From NCBI GenBank assembly GCA_027485285.1, contig JAIXRH010000097.1:1-46114 (forward strand): a stretch of 46,114 nucleotides of DNA, in the 5' to 3' direction. Under the pieces are notes generated by a model that was not told where the DNA came from, searched no databases, and was given only the letters and a program-made list of their open reading frames with translations. Shown here in pieces: positions 15,926-24,183 of the stretch (position 1 is the stretch's first letter; each line of letters opens with the position of its first letter). Both the position numbers and the translations under genes were made by a program. The stretch is from Comamonadaceae bacterium. GTDB lineage: Bacteria; Pseudomonadota; Gammaproteobacteria; Burkholderiales; Burkholderiaceae_C.

Positions 15926-16969
15926 TTGTTTTCCAGTTTCACCAGATTTTTTTCGACCGACATTGCCATTGATTTGGGCACGGCCAACACGCTGATTTAC
16001 ACCAAAGAACATGGCATCGTGCTCAACGAGCCTTCCGTGGTGGTCATCAAAATAGACGGCAAGGTTCAGGGTAAAACCACCGTATTGGCGGTGGGTAACG
16101 AAGCCAAAGCCATGATGGGTCGAGTTCCGGCTGGCATTGAATGCATTCGCCCCATGAAAGACGGTGTGATTGCGGATTTCACGGTGACCGAGGTCATGCT
16201 CAAGCACTTCATCAAGCTGGCGCATCCACACATGTTGTTCAAGCCCAGTCCACGCATTGTGATTTGTGTGCCTTGCGGCTCTACCCAAGTAGAACGCCGC
16301 GCCATTCGTGAATCTGCCCTGGGTGCTGGCGCATCTGAGGTGTACCTCATTGAAGAGCCCATGGCTGCAGCGATCGGGTCGGGTCTGCCCGTGACCGAGC
16401 CTTGCGGCTCGATGGTGGTGGACATTGGCGGTGGTACCACCGAGGTAGGCATTGTGTCGCTGGGAGGGATGGTCTACAAGAACAGCGCCCGCATTGGTGG
16501 CGACAAGTTTGACGAAGCCATCGTCAACTACATACGTCGCAACTTTGGCATGCTGATTGGTGAGCAAACGGCAGAGCGCATCAAGAAAGAAATTGCCACC
16601 GCGTTTCCCACGGGCGAAGTGATGGAGATGGAAATCACGGGGCGCAACCTGAGTCAGGGGATTCCACAAAGCTTCACCATCAGCTCCACCGAAATTTTGG
16701 AAGCCTTGACCGACACGCTCAACAACTTGGTGTCCACTGTCAAGATGGCCCTAGAGCGCACACCGCCCGAGTTGAGCTCTGACATTGCGGAGCGCGGCGT
16801 CATGTTGACTGGCGGCGGTGCATTGTTGCGTGATTTGGATCGTCTGATTTCGGAAGAAACTGGCTTGCCCGTGTTGATTGCCGAAGACCCGCTGACCTGC
16901 GTGGCACGCGGTTGCGGCATGGCGCTGGATCAGCTGCACCGCGTGAACGGCATCTTTACCCCAGACTGA
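15926..16969 (+). CDS. mreB: Rod shape-determining actin homologue MreB
   Basis: This 347-aa bacterial actin polymerises under the inner membrane and guides the elongasome. It has the phosphate-1 motif [12 protein letters not shown] near the N-terminus, [18 protein letters not shown] as phosphate-2, and [15 protein letters not shown] as the adenosine motif. The N-terminus [12 protein letters not shown] gives the usual amphipathic membrane anchor. The start is a TTG at 15926, supported by GAGG at 15917-15920 and by alignment to the family N-terminus. Unusually, no mreC, mreD, pbp2 or rodA follows; the next gene is on the opposite strand. Confidence 0.95.
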   Translation: MFSSFTRFFSTDIAIDLGTANTLIYTKEHGIVLNEPSVVVIKIDGKVQGKTTVLAVGNEAKAMMGRVPAGIECIRPMKDGVIADFTVTEVMLKHFIKLAHPHMLFKPSPRIVICVPCGSTQVERRAIRESALGAGASEVYLIEEPMAAAIGSGLPVTEPCGSMVVDIGGGTTEVGIVSLGGMVYKNSARIGGDKFDEAIVNYIRRNFGMLIGEQTAERIKKEIATAFPTGEVMEMEITGRNLSQGIPQSFTISSTEILEALTDTLNNLVSTVKMALERTPPELSSDIAERGVMLTGGGALLRDLDRLISEETGLPVLIAEDPLTCVARGCGMALDQLHRVNGIFTPD

Positions 16970-17010
16970 TTTTCGCCAAGGGACTAGGCTTAGGGGCAAG
17001 CGACTTTGCC

Positions 17011-17466
17011 TTAAGCCAACTCAGCAATCAACTCAATTTCCACGCAAGCACCCAAAGGCAGCTGCGCCACGCCAAATGCGCTGCGCGCGTGTGCGCCTTT
17101 GTCGCCAAACACTTGGACAAACAGCGCACTACACCCGTTGGTGACCAAGTGGTGTTCGGTGTAGTCGGGGCTGGAATTGACCAAGCTCATTACTTTGACG
17201 ATGCGTTTGACCTTGTTCAAGTCGCCCACGGCGGCGTGCAACGTACCCAACAAGTCAATGGCCACAGCGCGCGCCGCCTGAGCGCCTTCGGCGGTTTGCA
17301 TGGTTTTGCCCAATTGGCCTGTCCAAACTTTGCCATCAAGTTTGGCGATGTGGCCACTCAAAAATACCAAATTGCCTGTTTGCACAAACGGCACATAAGC
17401 CGCAGCGGGCACAGCCACTGCGGGCAGGGCAATGCCCAGGGTTTGGAGTTGGTCGTAAACGCTCAT
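17011..17466 (-). CDS. RidA/YjgF/UK114-family protein
   Basis: This 151-aa protein belongs to the RidA superfamily. PFVQTGNLVFLSGHIAKLDGKV near residues 26-47 and VVMSLVN-like and CVEIELIAEL C-terminal strands fit the longer YjgF_like subgroup of about 150 residues. Archetypal RidA hydrolyses 2-aminoacrylate and other reactive enamines, protecting pyridoxal enzymes; this subgroup lacks the canonical C-terminal arginine motif as far as I can see, so the reaction is uncertain. The start at 17466 has AAGGA seven bases upstream. The frame extends to 17604, but that stretch is probably noncoding. It converges on mreB with 41 bp between stops. Confidence 0.82.
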   Translation of the reverse strand: MSVYDQLQTLGIALPAVAVPAAAYVPFVQTGNLVFLSGHIAKLDGKVWTGQLGKTMQTAEGAQAARAVAIDLLGTLHAAVGDLNKVKRIVKVMSLVNSSPDYTEHHLVTNGCSALFVQVFGDKGAHARSAFGVAQLPLGACVEIELIAELA

Positions 17467-17660
17467 GTGGAATTCCTTGTTTTGAATGGGTTTCGCGGTG
17501 ACGCTGTGCCTTGCGGCGCTGACAGCAATGATCAAGTCTAACAAGACACTCACCATGCCCAGTGCGCCCCAGCGGTGTAGGTTTTGGTGCATGTGTTGTC
17601 TCAAGTTTTGAGCGGTTGCGCCGATACCCTAGGCAAGTCAAACTACCTTTGTTCTCTCTC

Positions 17661-18089
17661 ATGCGTTCTCGCCACTGTTCTGTTGTTGCTTTCGTGCTTG
17701 CCAGCTTGCTGGCTTGGGCGACGCCTGCTTCAGCCGAGTGGAGCGAGCTGGTGAAGGACGACGACATCACGTACTACTTTGACAAAGAAACCGTGATGCC
17801 GGTGCACGTGTCGCGTTACGCCTGGGTGCTGACCGATTTGCCCAAGGGCGACAAAACACCCGGCGGTGAAAACTACAAGTCGATGATGTTGCGTGTGCGC
17901 ATGTACTGCAAGAACGACACCGTGGTGCGCCTGTCGGTGAGCTATTTTGACAAGCAAATGGGCAAGGGCAAAGAAGTGGCCTCAGACGATGTGCCTGAGT
18001 TTCGCCCGCGCGAGTATCCGATTCGCCCCAACACCTACATGGCAGCTTTGAAAAAAGAAGTGTGCGGGCCCAAGGGTGCAGCGGGTTAG
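17661..18089 (+). CDS. Small secreted protein, surface-adhesin E-like
   Basis: This 142-aa protein begins with a clear signal peptide (MRSRHCSVVAFVLASLLAW, cleavage after ASA near residue 25). The mature part starts EWSELVKDDDITYYFDKETV and contains YAWVLTDLPKGD and two cysteines (RMYCKND and KEVCGPK), a pattern resembling the surface-adhesin E family (PF16747) common in Burkholderiales. Its function is unknown and the adhesin name comes from a Haemophilus member. It lies between ridA (divergent) and comEC, which starts 36 bp downstream. No clear Shine-Dalgarno sequence is present, but the signal peptide fixes the start. Confidence 0.72.
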   Translation: MRSRHCSVVAFVLASLLAWATPASAEWSELVKDDDITYYFDKETVMPVHVSRYAWVLTDLPKGDKTPGGENYKSMMLRVRMYCKNDTVVRLSVSYFDKQMGKGKEVASDDVPEFRPREYPIRPNTYMAALKKEVCGPKGAAG

Positions 18090-18125
18090 ACGTGCCAAAG
18101 GCGGACGCGGCTTTTTAACTTGTGA

Positions 18126-20594
18126 GTGGGCATAGCCCCTGAGCTGCTGTGTTGGGCCGAACATGCGGCCATGTTTTCTGTCATCACACCTTGGGCTTTG
18201 GGCTGGATCGCAGGCACGGCTTTGCAGTTGCATCAGCCACAGTTGTGGGCGGCTGAGCTTTATTGGGCATTGGGTGCTGCGGCTGTCGTGCTGGTGAGCT
18301 GGCGTGTGTCTCGCTTTTGGCGTGCGGATTGGCAAATCCCCGCATGGCAAACCGTTGCGTGGTTTGCACTCTCCTGGGTCATGGCTTTTGCGCTTGCAGG
18401 CGCACGCGCCAGCCACTATTTGCAAACCGCATTGAACCCCGCGTTCGAAGGCCGCACCCTGCAGGTGGTAGGCATTGTGGCCAACTTGCCGCAGCGCAGC
18501 GAGGACAGCCTGCGGTTTCGTTTTGCAGTGGAATCTGCCCGCGAGCTGGACGGCACGCAGGTGCAGCTGCCACCGCAGGTGCTGCTGGGCTGGTATGGCC
18601 ATCGGCGTCATGCCCAGGTGGGTCAAAGCAGCAGCGACGACAAGCTTCAGCCACCCCCAGCTGATTTGCGCCCCGGTGACCGTTGGCAATTGGCTGTGCG
18701 CCTCAAAGCGCCGCATGGCCACATCAACCCGCATGGCTTTGACTACGAGTTGTGGCTCTGGGATCAGGGTTTGCAAGCCACAGGCTATGTGCGCAACGGG
18801 GCCAAAGACGCGCCGCCGCAGTGGTTGGGGCAGACATGGGCGTATCCGGTCGAGCGCTTGCGCCAGCGTGTGCGCAGCGCCATCGACGCGCAGGTGACAG
18901 ACCGCGCAACGGCCGGCATTGTGGCGGCTTTGTTGGTGGGCGACCAAGCGGCGATAGAACGCGCCGATTGGGACGTGTTTCGTGCCACGGGTGTGGCGCA
19001 CCTCATGGCGATATCGGGTTTGCACATCACAGGTTTGGCGTGGCTAGCGGCCTTGTGTGCGGGCTGGCTGTGGCGGCGCAGCGATGTGTGGTCGCCCCGC
19101 GCACCTTGGGGCTTGTGGTTGCCTGCGCCCATGGCGGCCAGTGCGTGTGCGGCGTGGGTGGCCTTGGCTTATGCGGTGTTCACTGGCTGGGGTGTGCCTG
19201 CGCAACGCACGGTGTGGATGTTGGGCGTGGTCACGCTGTTGCGCTTTTACGGCCTGCGCTGGCCCTTGATGCAGGTGTGGCTGACGGTGTGCGCCGTGGT
19301 GTTGGCGTTGGACCCTTGGGCACTGATGCAAGCGGGATTTTGGCTGAGCTTTGTGGCGGTGGCCGTGCTGTTTGCCTCGGGCGTGCAAGCGCCCGCAAGT
19401 TCGTTTTGGGCCGTCGTGCGACGCATGTGGCGCGAGCAATGGCTGATGAGTGTGTGCTTGGCACCGCTGAGTTTGCTGCTGTTTCACCAAGTGTCGGTCG
19501 TGGGCTTGTTCGCCAACTTGTTGGCCGTGCCGTGGGTGACTTTGGTGGTCACGCCGCTGTGCGTGCTGGGGCTGCTGCTGCCATTGGCGTGGGGTCTGGC
19601 CGCTGAAGCTTTGCAGGGCTTGATGTGGCTGCTCAAAGCAGGCGCGGGTGTGTCGTGGGCACAATGGTCTGCGCCTGCCGCGCCGCTTTGGGCGGGGGCT
19701 GCCGCGCTTGCGGGCATGGGTCTTTGGGCCATGCGTGTGCCGATTTGGTTGCGGTTCTTTGGCGTGGCCCTGGTGCTGCCCATGCTCAGTTGGCAAATGC
19801 CGCGCCCCGCACAAGGCACGTTTGAATTGGTGGCGGCCGACATGGGCCAGGGCCATGCCGTGCTGCTGCGCACGGCCACGCACAGCTTGCTCTATGACAC
19901 AGGACCGCGCTACTCGGCCGAGACCGATGCAGGTCAACGTGTGCTTGTCCCGCTGCTGCGCGCATGGGGCGAGCGGCTAGACCGCATCGTCATCAGCCAC
20001 CAAGACAGCGACCACAGCGGCGGCGCACCCGCGGTGATGGCCATGCAGCCGCAAGCGGATGTGTTGACATCCATACCCGCAGAACACCCTCTGCAACAAC
20101 TGGGCAGCATGCAGCGGTGTGAGCGCGGTCAATCGTGGGTGTGGGATGGTGTTCGGTTAGAGGTCTTGCACCCGAGTGCGGCTGATTACGAGCGAAAGCT
20201 CAAACCCAATGCGCTCAGCTGCGTGTTACGCGTCAGCGCTGCCAATGCCTCTGCCATGCTGGTGGGAGATATCGAGGCTGCACAAGAACAAAGCCTCGTG
20301 CAAAGCGGTCAAACGCTGCATGCCGATTGGTTGTTGGTGCCCCATCACGGCAGCGCCACATCGTCCACGCCACCCTTTTTAGAAGCGGTGCAGCCGTCGG
20401 TGGCCATTGTGCAAGCGGGCTACCGCAACCGATTTGGTCACCCAAGGCCTGATGTTTTGAGGCGTTACAACGAGTTAGGCGTGCAAGTGGTGCAGACGCC
20501 ACGTTGTGGTGCCGCGACTTGGCGCAGCGAGCAACCCAAGTGGGTTGACTGCGAGAGAAATCAAAGGCCACACTATTGGCAGCACAGCTACTGA
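18126..20594 (+). CDS. comEC: DNA internalisation-related competence protein ComEC/Rec2
   Basis: This protein of about 822 residues has the three-part ComEC layout. The N-terminal membrane region contains an OB-like domain (residues 90-200). The competence core has VAHLMAISGLHITGLAW, and many TM helices run to about residue 560. The C-terminal metallo-beta-lactamase-like domain shows DMGQGHAVLL, SHQDSDHSGG at 624-633 and LLVPHHGSATSS. ComEC forms the inner-membrane channel for single-stranded DNA uptake, and the MBL domain may be the nuclease. The chosen start is a GTG at 18126; an ATG at 18171 (MFSVITPWA) is an equally plausible start. No comEA neighbour is seen. Confidence 0.93.
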   Translation: MGIAPELLCWAEHAAMFSVITPWALGWIAGTALQLHQPQLWAAELYWALGAAAVVLVSWRVSRFWRADWQIPAWQTVAWFALSWVMAFALAGARASHYLQTALNPAFEGRTLQVVGIVANLPQRSEDSLRFRFAVESARELDGTQVQLPPQVLLGWYGHRRHAQVGQSSSDDKLQPPPADLRPGDRWQLAVRLKAPHGHINPHGFDYELWLWDQGLQATGYVRNGAKDAPPQWLGQTWAYPVERLRQRVRSAIDAQVTDRATAGIVAALLVGDQAAIERADWDVFRATGVAHLMAISGLHITGLAWLAALCAGWLWRRSDVWSPRAPWGLWLPAPMAASACAAWVALAYAVFTGWGVPAQRTVWMLGVVTLLRFYGLRWPLMQVWLTVCAVVLALDPWALMQAGFWLSFVAVAVLFASGVQAPASSFWAVVRRMWREQWLMSVCLAPLSLLLFHQVSVVGLFANLLAVPWVTLVVTPLCVLGLLLPLAWGLAAEALQGLMWLLKAGAGVSWAQWSAPAAPLWAGAAALAGMGLWAMRVPIWLRFFGVALVLPMLSWQMPRPAQGTFELVAADMGQGHAVLLRTATHSLLYDTGPRYSAETDAGQRVLVPLLRAWGERLDRIVISHQDSDHSGGAPAVMAMQPQADVLTSIPAEHPLQQLGSMQRCERGQSWVWDGVRLEVLHPSAADYERKLKPNALSCVLRVSAANASAMLVGDIEAAQEQSLVQSGQTLHADWLLVPHHGSATSSTPPFLEAVQPSVAIVQAGYRNRFGHPRPDVLRRYNELGVQVVQTPRCGAATWRSEQPKWVDCERNQRPHYWQHSY

Positions 20595-20643
20595 GCGCTG
20601 GGCGAGCGGCTGCAAAAATTGAGCGCGTTGCGCAACGCAGGCT

Positions 20644-21906
20644 TTATCCGCCGCGACGCATCATGTCGAAGAACTCGACGTTGGACTTGGTCGCCTTCAT
20701 GCTCTTCAACACCATTTCCATGGATTCGATCTCGTCCATGTTGTACATGAACTGGCGCAGAATGCGGGTCTTTTGCAAGATCTCGGGTGGCAGCAACAGC
20801 TCTTCACGGCGTGTGCCGCTTCGATTGAGTTGAATGGCTGGGAACACGCGCTTTTCGTACAAGCGGCGGTCGAGGTGAATTTCACAGTTGCCCGTGCCTT
20901 TGAATTCTTCAAAGATCACTTCGTCCATGCGGCTGCCGGTGTCGACCAACGCCGTGGCGATGATGGTGAGTGAACCGCCTTCTTCCACTTTGCGGGCAGC
21001 GCCAAAAAAGCGTTTGGGGCGTTGCAAAGCGTTGGAGTCCACGCCGCCTGACAACACTTTGCCCGATGAGGGGACGACGTTGTTGTAGGCACGGGCGAGG
21101 CGGGTGATGGAGTCGAGCAAGATGACCACGTCTTTTTTCAATTCCACCAAACGCTTGGCACGCTCGATCACCATTTCGGCCACGTGGACGTGGCGTGCGG
21201 CGGGTTCATCAAACGTTGAGGCAATCACCTCGGCTTTGACCGAGCGTTGCATTTCAGTCACTTCTTCGGGACGCTCGTCGACCAGCAACACCATCATGTG
21301 TGCGTCGGGGTAGTTGGCGGCAATCGCGTGGGCGATGTGCTGCATCATCACGGTCTTGCCGCTCTTGGGCGGGGCGACGACCAAAGCGCGTTGGCCTTTG
21401 CCGATCGGCGCAATGATGTCGATGATGCGGCCTGTGATGTTTTCTTCACCCTTGATCTCGCGCTCGAGCTTCATCTGTTCGCGTGGGAACAGCGGGGTCA
21501 AGTTTTCGAACATGACCTTGTGCTTGTTGTTCTCTGGCAGATCGTCGTTGACCTTGTCAAGCTTGGTCAGTGCAAAGTAGCGCTCGCCATCTTTGGGGAT
21601 GCGCACTTCGCCTTCAATCATGTCGCCAGTGTGCAGGTTGAAGCGGCGCACTTGGCTGGGGCTGATGTAGATGTCGTCGGTCGAAGCGGTGTAGCTGGTG
21701 TCTGGGCTGCGCAAGAAGCCAAAGCCGTCAGGCAAGATCTCGAGCACGCCGTCGGCAAACACTTGTTCGCCAGCGCGGGCGCGCTTTTTGATGATGGCAA
21801 ACATCAGCTCTTGCTTGCGCATGCGGCCTGTGTTTTCGATTTCGAGTTCTTCGGCTTGTTTCAGCACTTCAGACACGTGCAGTGCCTTGAGTTCGTTCAG
21901 ATGCAT
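20644..21906 (-). CDS. rho: Transcription termination factor Rho
   Basis: This 420-aa hexameric RNA helicase has the N-terminal helix bundle ([20 protein letters not shown]), the cold-shock-like RNA-binding domain with GFGFLR at 61-66, Walker A APPKSGKT at 178-185, [15 protein letters not shown] as Walker B, and the Q/R-loop regions. Length and motifs match E. coli Rho (419 residues). GGAG lies seven bases before the ATG. It follows trxA on the same strand but is separated from it by an intrinsic terminator, so it should have its own promoter in the 147-bp leader. It converges on comEC. Confidence 0.97.
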   Translation of the reverse strand: MHLNELKALHVSEVLKQAEELEIENTGRMRKQELMFAIIKKRARAGEQVFADGVLEILPDGFGFLRSPDTSYTASTDDIYISPSQVRRFNLHTGDMIEGEVRIPKDGERYFALTKLDKVNDDLPENNKHKVMFENLTPLFPREQMKLEREIKGEENITGRIIDIIAPIGKGQRALVVAPPKSGKTVMMQHIAHAIAANYPDAHMMVLLVDERPEEVTEMQRSVKAEVIASTFDEPAARHVHVAEMVIERAKRLVELKKDVVILLDSITRLARAYNNVVPSSGKVLSGGVDSNALQRPKRFFGAARKVEEGGSLTIIATALVDTGSRMDEVIFEEFKGTGNCEIHLDRRLYEKRVFPAIQLNRSGTRREELLLPPEILQKTRILRQFMYNMDEIESMEMVLKSMKATKSNVEFFDMMRRGG

Positions 21907-22053
21907 CTTGGGACTCCAATAAGGGAGTTCGTTAAAAAAAATAGGGGGGAGGTCGCAGCGAGGAGAGAAATACCTCTAGACCGGAATTCAAGCCCTGGTG
22001 GGGAACCGAGTGGCCGGATAGGCTGCAAGGTGAATTCGCAAGCAATTATGGCA
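21907..22053 (-). promoter_or_regulatory. rho leader/promoter interval
   Basis: Between the trxA terminator and the rho start are about 147 bp with no gene. On the gene strand a CATAAT-like hexamer lies just after the terminator T-run, but no convincing -35 matches it. A T-rich stretch (eight T) and a run of C lie close to the start codon. Rho leaders in other bacteria are autoregulated by Rho; this interval is a natural place for that, by inference. Confidence 0.35.
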
Positions 22054-22089
22054 GGAAAAAAGCCTGCAGATTAAAGAATCTGCAGGCTT
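22054..22089 (-). terminator. Rho-independent terminator after trxA
   Basis: A perfect 13-bp stem (AAGCCTGCAGATT at 22060-22072 and AATCTGCAGGCTT at 22077-22089) has a four-base loop. On the minus strand it is followed by a run of T, so it ends the trxA transcript before rho. Confidence 0.93.
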
Positions 22090-22115
22090 TCTAAATCGTC
22101 GGATGGACTGTTGGA

Positions 22116-22448
22116 TCAAGCCAATTGTTGGTCGATGAAGGCAGTCAACTGGGCTTTGCTCATGGCACCCACTTTGGTGGCAGCCAACTGGCCGCTTTTG
22201 AACACCATTAAGGTTGGGATGCCACGGATGCCGAGCTTGCCGGGGATGTCACGGTTTTCATCCACGTTCATTTTGGCGATTTGCAACTTGCCTTCGTAGG
22301 CGGTGGCCACTTCGTCCAAGATGGGTGCAATCATTTTGCAAGGGCCACACCATTCGGCCCAATAGTCCACCAAAACGGGTGTGTCAGCTTGTAAAACGTC
22401 TGCTTCAAAGCTGCTGTCGGTGATGTGTTTGATCAAATCGCTGGCCAT
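22116..22448 (-). CDS. trxA: Thioredoxin 1
   Basis: This 110-aa cytoplasmic thiol reductant has the active site WCGPC at residues 33-37 within [18 protein letters not shown], and the cis-proline loop [14 protein letters not shown]. Length and motifs match E. coli TrxA. It is upstream of rho, the usual trxA-rho order in Proteobacteria, but a strong terminator follows its stop codon. The start lies 71 bp from the divergent DsbA-family gene. Confidence 0.96.
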   Translation of the reverse strand: MASDLIKHITDSSFEADVLQADTPVLVDYWAEWCGPCKMIAPILDEVATAYEGKLQIAKMNVDENRDIPGKLGIRGIPTLMVFKSGQLAATKVGAMSKAQLTAFIDQQLA

Positions 22449-22519
22449 GGTTTTAGTTCCTCTTTTTAGTTGGCGATAGAGCTACAGTTGGGGCATTGTG
22501 GCAGAAAGCAAGAAACCCC

Positions 22520-23173
22520 ATGAAAACTCTCACCATCGATGTTGTGTCAGATGTCGTCTGTCCTTGGTGCTACATCGGTAAACGACGTTTAGAGCGCGCT
22601 TTGGCACTTTTGGCAGTTCATCACCCCGATGTGGACCCTCAAGTGAGGTGGCACACCTTCCAACTCAACCCAGACATACCACCCGAGGGCATGTCTCGCG
22701 CTGACTATGTGTTCAACAAATTTGGCGCTGGTGGCGTTGCCAAATACGAACACATTGCGTCGGTGGGCAAAGACGTGGGCATTGCGTTTGCCTTTGACAA
22801 AATCATCCGTCAACCCAACACCGTGGTGGCGCACAGCCTGATTGCTGTCTCTGAGCCTGGCTTGGCGCAAGACGCGATGGTGGAGGCTTTGTTCAAAGCG
22901 TATTTCTTAGAAGGCTGCGATCTGACCGAAGCTTCGGTGCTGATTGACATTGCCGTCTCCGCAGGCATGGAACGCGCAGAGGCTGAGGCGCATTTGCAAA
23001 ACGCAGGCCTCCACAGCCAAACCATCGACAGCGACAAAGCCGCGCGTGAGATGGGCATTTCAGGTGTGCCGTTTTTCATCTTCAACCGCCAAGTGGGACT
23101 GTCTGGCGCACACGACGGTGAAACTTTGTTGCAAGGCATGGTGGAGGCCATGAGTGCCGCCGCTGAGGACTGA
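22520..23173 (+). CDS. DsbA-family oxidoreductase, FrnE-like
   Basis: This 217-aa protein has a thioredoxin fold with an inserted helical domain. The N-terminus MKTLTIDVVSDVVCPWCYIG carries a CPWC active site (Cys14, Cys17), and GISGVPFFIFNRQVGLSGA is the cis-proline loop. There is no signal peptide, so it is cytoplasmic. FrnE-type proteins are disulfide oxidoreductases or isomerases, and relatives include polyketide-pathway and 2-hydroxychromene-2-carboxylate isomerases. The start at 22520 fits the family N-terminus better than the upstream 22496. It is divergent from trxA, a suggestive redox pairing, and is followed after 18 bp by an unrecognised small gene. Confidence 0.85.
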   Translation: MKTLTIDVVSDVVCPWCYIGKRRLERALALLAVHHPDVDPQVRWHTFQLNPDIPPEGMSRADYVFNKFGAGGVAKYEHIASVGKDVGIAFAFDKIIRQPNTVVAHSLIAVSEPGLAQDAMVEALFKAYFLEGCDLTEASVLIDIAVSAGMERAEAEAHLQNAGLHSQTIDSDKAAREMGISGVPFFIFNRQVGLSGAHDGETLLQGMVEAMSAAAED

Positions 23174-23191
23174 TTATTTCGGAGCACGTGA

Positions 23192-23491
23192 ATGTCTGAT
23201 TCATCTTCCAACATGGTTCGCGGCTTGGTTTTGCGTGAGCTAGAAGCAGGCAAGCGTGACGATGGCTTGTGGCTGCAAGCCATGTCCGAATCAAAGATGG
23301 ACATCGCCAAAGCGCAAGTGCGTTACGTGGCGCTGCGCACACAGGCTTTGCAAGGCGATGTGAAGGGCCTGTTGATCAAGCAAATTCGAGGCGCGGTGGC
23401 CAAAGACAGCGGCAACGCAGGCGTGCGCTTGAACAACGCGGGCTTGGCCGATTACTTAAAAGCCAACACTACTTCTTCGAAGAGGAAGTAG
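23192..23491 (+). CDS. Uncharacterised 99-aa protein
   Basis: I do not recognise a family. The ATG at 23192 has GGAG seven bases upstream. The product begins MSDSSSNMVRGLVLRELEAG and is largely helical and charged, with no signal peptide, membrane segment or cysteine. It ends in a Ser/Lys tail (TTSSKRK). It starts 18 bp after the FrnE-like gene and is probably co-transcribed with it. Its last 23 bases overlap the end of the convergent gene 23469-23996. Confidence 0.7.
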   Translation: MSDSSSNMVRGLVLRELEAGKRDDGLWLQAMSESKMDIAKAQVRYVALRTQALQGDVKGLLIKQIRGAVAKDSGNAGVRLNNAGLADYLKANTTSSKRK

Positions 23492-23996
23492 GCCGCAAAT
23501 TAGGCGGCATCAGCAGCACAGGTTGACGTTTTTTGGGTTTGACCTGTGACTGCTTGATGGACTCCAACAACGTGGTTTGCGCAGACGGCACGGGCAATAT
23601 GTATTCCTCGTAATTCATGATGCGCGTGGCGGTTGCTTTGCGTTGCAGCAGTTGCGAGGTCATCAAGTGCACGTAGGCGTTTTTGGCGCTGTCTGACATG
23701 GCCTCCCATTCTTCGCGGAATGTTTTGATGTGGGCACGCAAAAACCTGCTCAGCTCTTCGTCCTCAACCGCATGCTGAATGGTTTCAAACGCTCTGGTGA
23801 TGAAGGGCTGAATGGTGTCAGGCTCTTGGGGCGCTGGAGGCACAAGGGGTGCAGCTGAAGCTCCTTGAGCCGCAGGCTTTGCTGCAGGCGATGGCGATTC
23901 ACCAGTGGCCACGGCTTTGGCAGGCGCAAGGGCACCAGCGGGCACGTCGGGGATGCTCGCTGGGTCTTGGATTGCTTCTGAAGTTTTTTGGGCCAT
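23469..23996 (-). CDS. Uncharacterised 175-aa protein with Pro/Ala-rich N-terminus
   Basis: I do not recognise a family. The ATG at 23996 is preceded by an in-frame GTG at 23999; no Shine-Dalgarno sequence helps to choose. Residues about 15-60 are rich in Pro, Ala and Ser and probably disordered. The rest looks helical (FITRAFETIQHAVEDEELSR and LRAHIKTFREEWEAMSDSAK) and the C-terminus is basic (SSSKK). There is no signal peptide or membrane helix. It lies directly downstream of the SRP RNA gene on the same strand, and its 3' end overlaps the convergent 99-aa gene by 23 bp. Confidence 0.65.
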   Translation of the reverse strand: MAQKTSEAIQDPASIPDVPAGALAPAKAVATGESPSPAAKPAAQGASAAPLVPPAPQEPDTIQPFITRAFETIQHAVEDEELSRFLRAHIKTFREEWEAMSDSAKNAYVHLMTSQLLQRKATATRIMNYEEYILPVPSAQTTLLESIKQSQVKPKKRQPVLLMPPNLRPTSSSKK

Positions 23997-24051
23997 CACA
24001 CGTGATCGGCGTGAATTGAGCGTTTCTTGAGCAGGGCAAGAAAATAAAAAA

Positions 24052-24148
24052 GGTGACGGGCCCGACCCCCAGCACTGGCTCCACAGTTAGGGCTGCTCGG
24101 TTCCCCGCCTGACCCGGTTGGCCGCTTCACCATGTGGGGAGGCCCGTC
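24052..24148 (-). ncRNA. ffs: Signal recognition particle RNA, small bacterial (4.5S) type
   Basis: On the minus strand this stretch of about 97 nt folds as the 4.5S hairpin. The conserved domain IV core is visible: GGTCAGG, a CGG-GGAA-CCG tetraloop stem, then AGCAGCC (about 24096-24119), which binds Ffh. The ends pair as GACGGGCC with GGGCCCGTC. A run of six T follows at 24051-24046 and completes a terminator, and TACAAT (24161-24156) is a good -10 box. The RNA joins Ffh to target inner-membrane proteins. It is divergent from dnaX, with only 35 bp between its predicted 5' end and the dnaX ATG. Ends are estimated to within a few bases. Confidence 0.93.
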
Positions 24149-24155
24149 GTGGTCT

Positions 24156-24161
24156 ATTGTA
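24156..24161 (-). promoter_or_regulatory. -10 box of the SRP RNA promoter
   Basis: TACAAT on the minus strand lies seven bases before the predicted RNA 5' end. A matching -35 would fall at or inside the start of dnaX; the best spaced hexamers there are poor, so only the -10 is supported. Confidence 0.5.
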
Positions 24162-24183
24162 GGTCACATAGAATGGCGCGCTT

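Noticed and set aside
16986-17014. Imperfect hairpin between mreB and the RidA gene, considered as a bidirectional terminator
   Set aside because: The stem needs a gap and mismatches and has no T run, so I do not call it.
17467-17604. N-terminal extension of the RidA-family protein by 46 residues
   Set aside because: The shorter start has AAGGA seven bases upstream and matches the family N-terminus; the extension is His-rich and unlike RidA proteins.
19044-19937. Minus-strand open frame of 297 codons inside comEC
   Set aside because: The composition (Arg, His, Gln, Pro) is typical of antisense frames over Leu/Ala/Val-rich membrane protein genes.
20625-20638. Perfect 14-bp palindrome GCGTTGC-GCAACGC between comEC and rho, considered as a terminator
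   Set aside because: There is no loop and no T tract on either strand, and it lies in a short convergent gap; it may be chance in GC-rich DNA.
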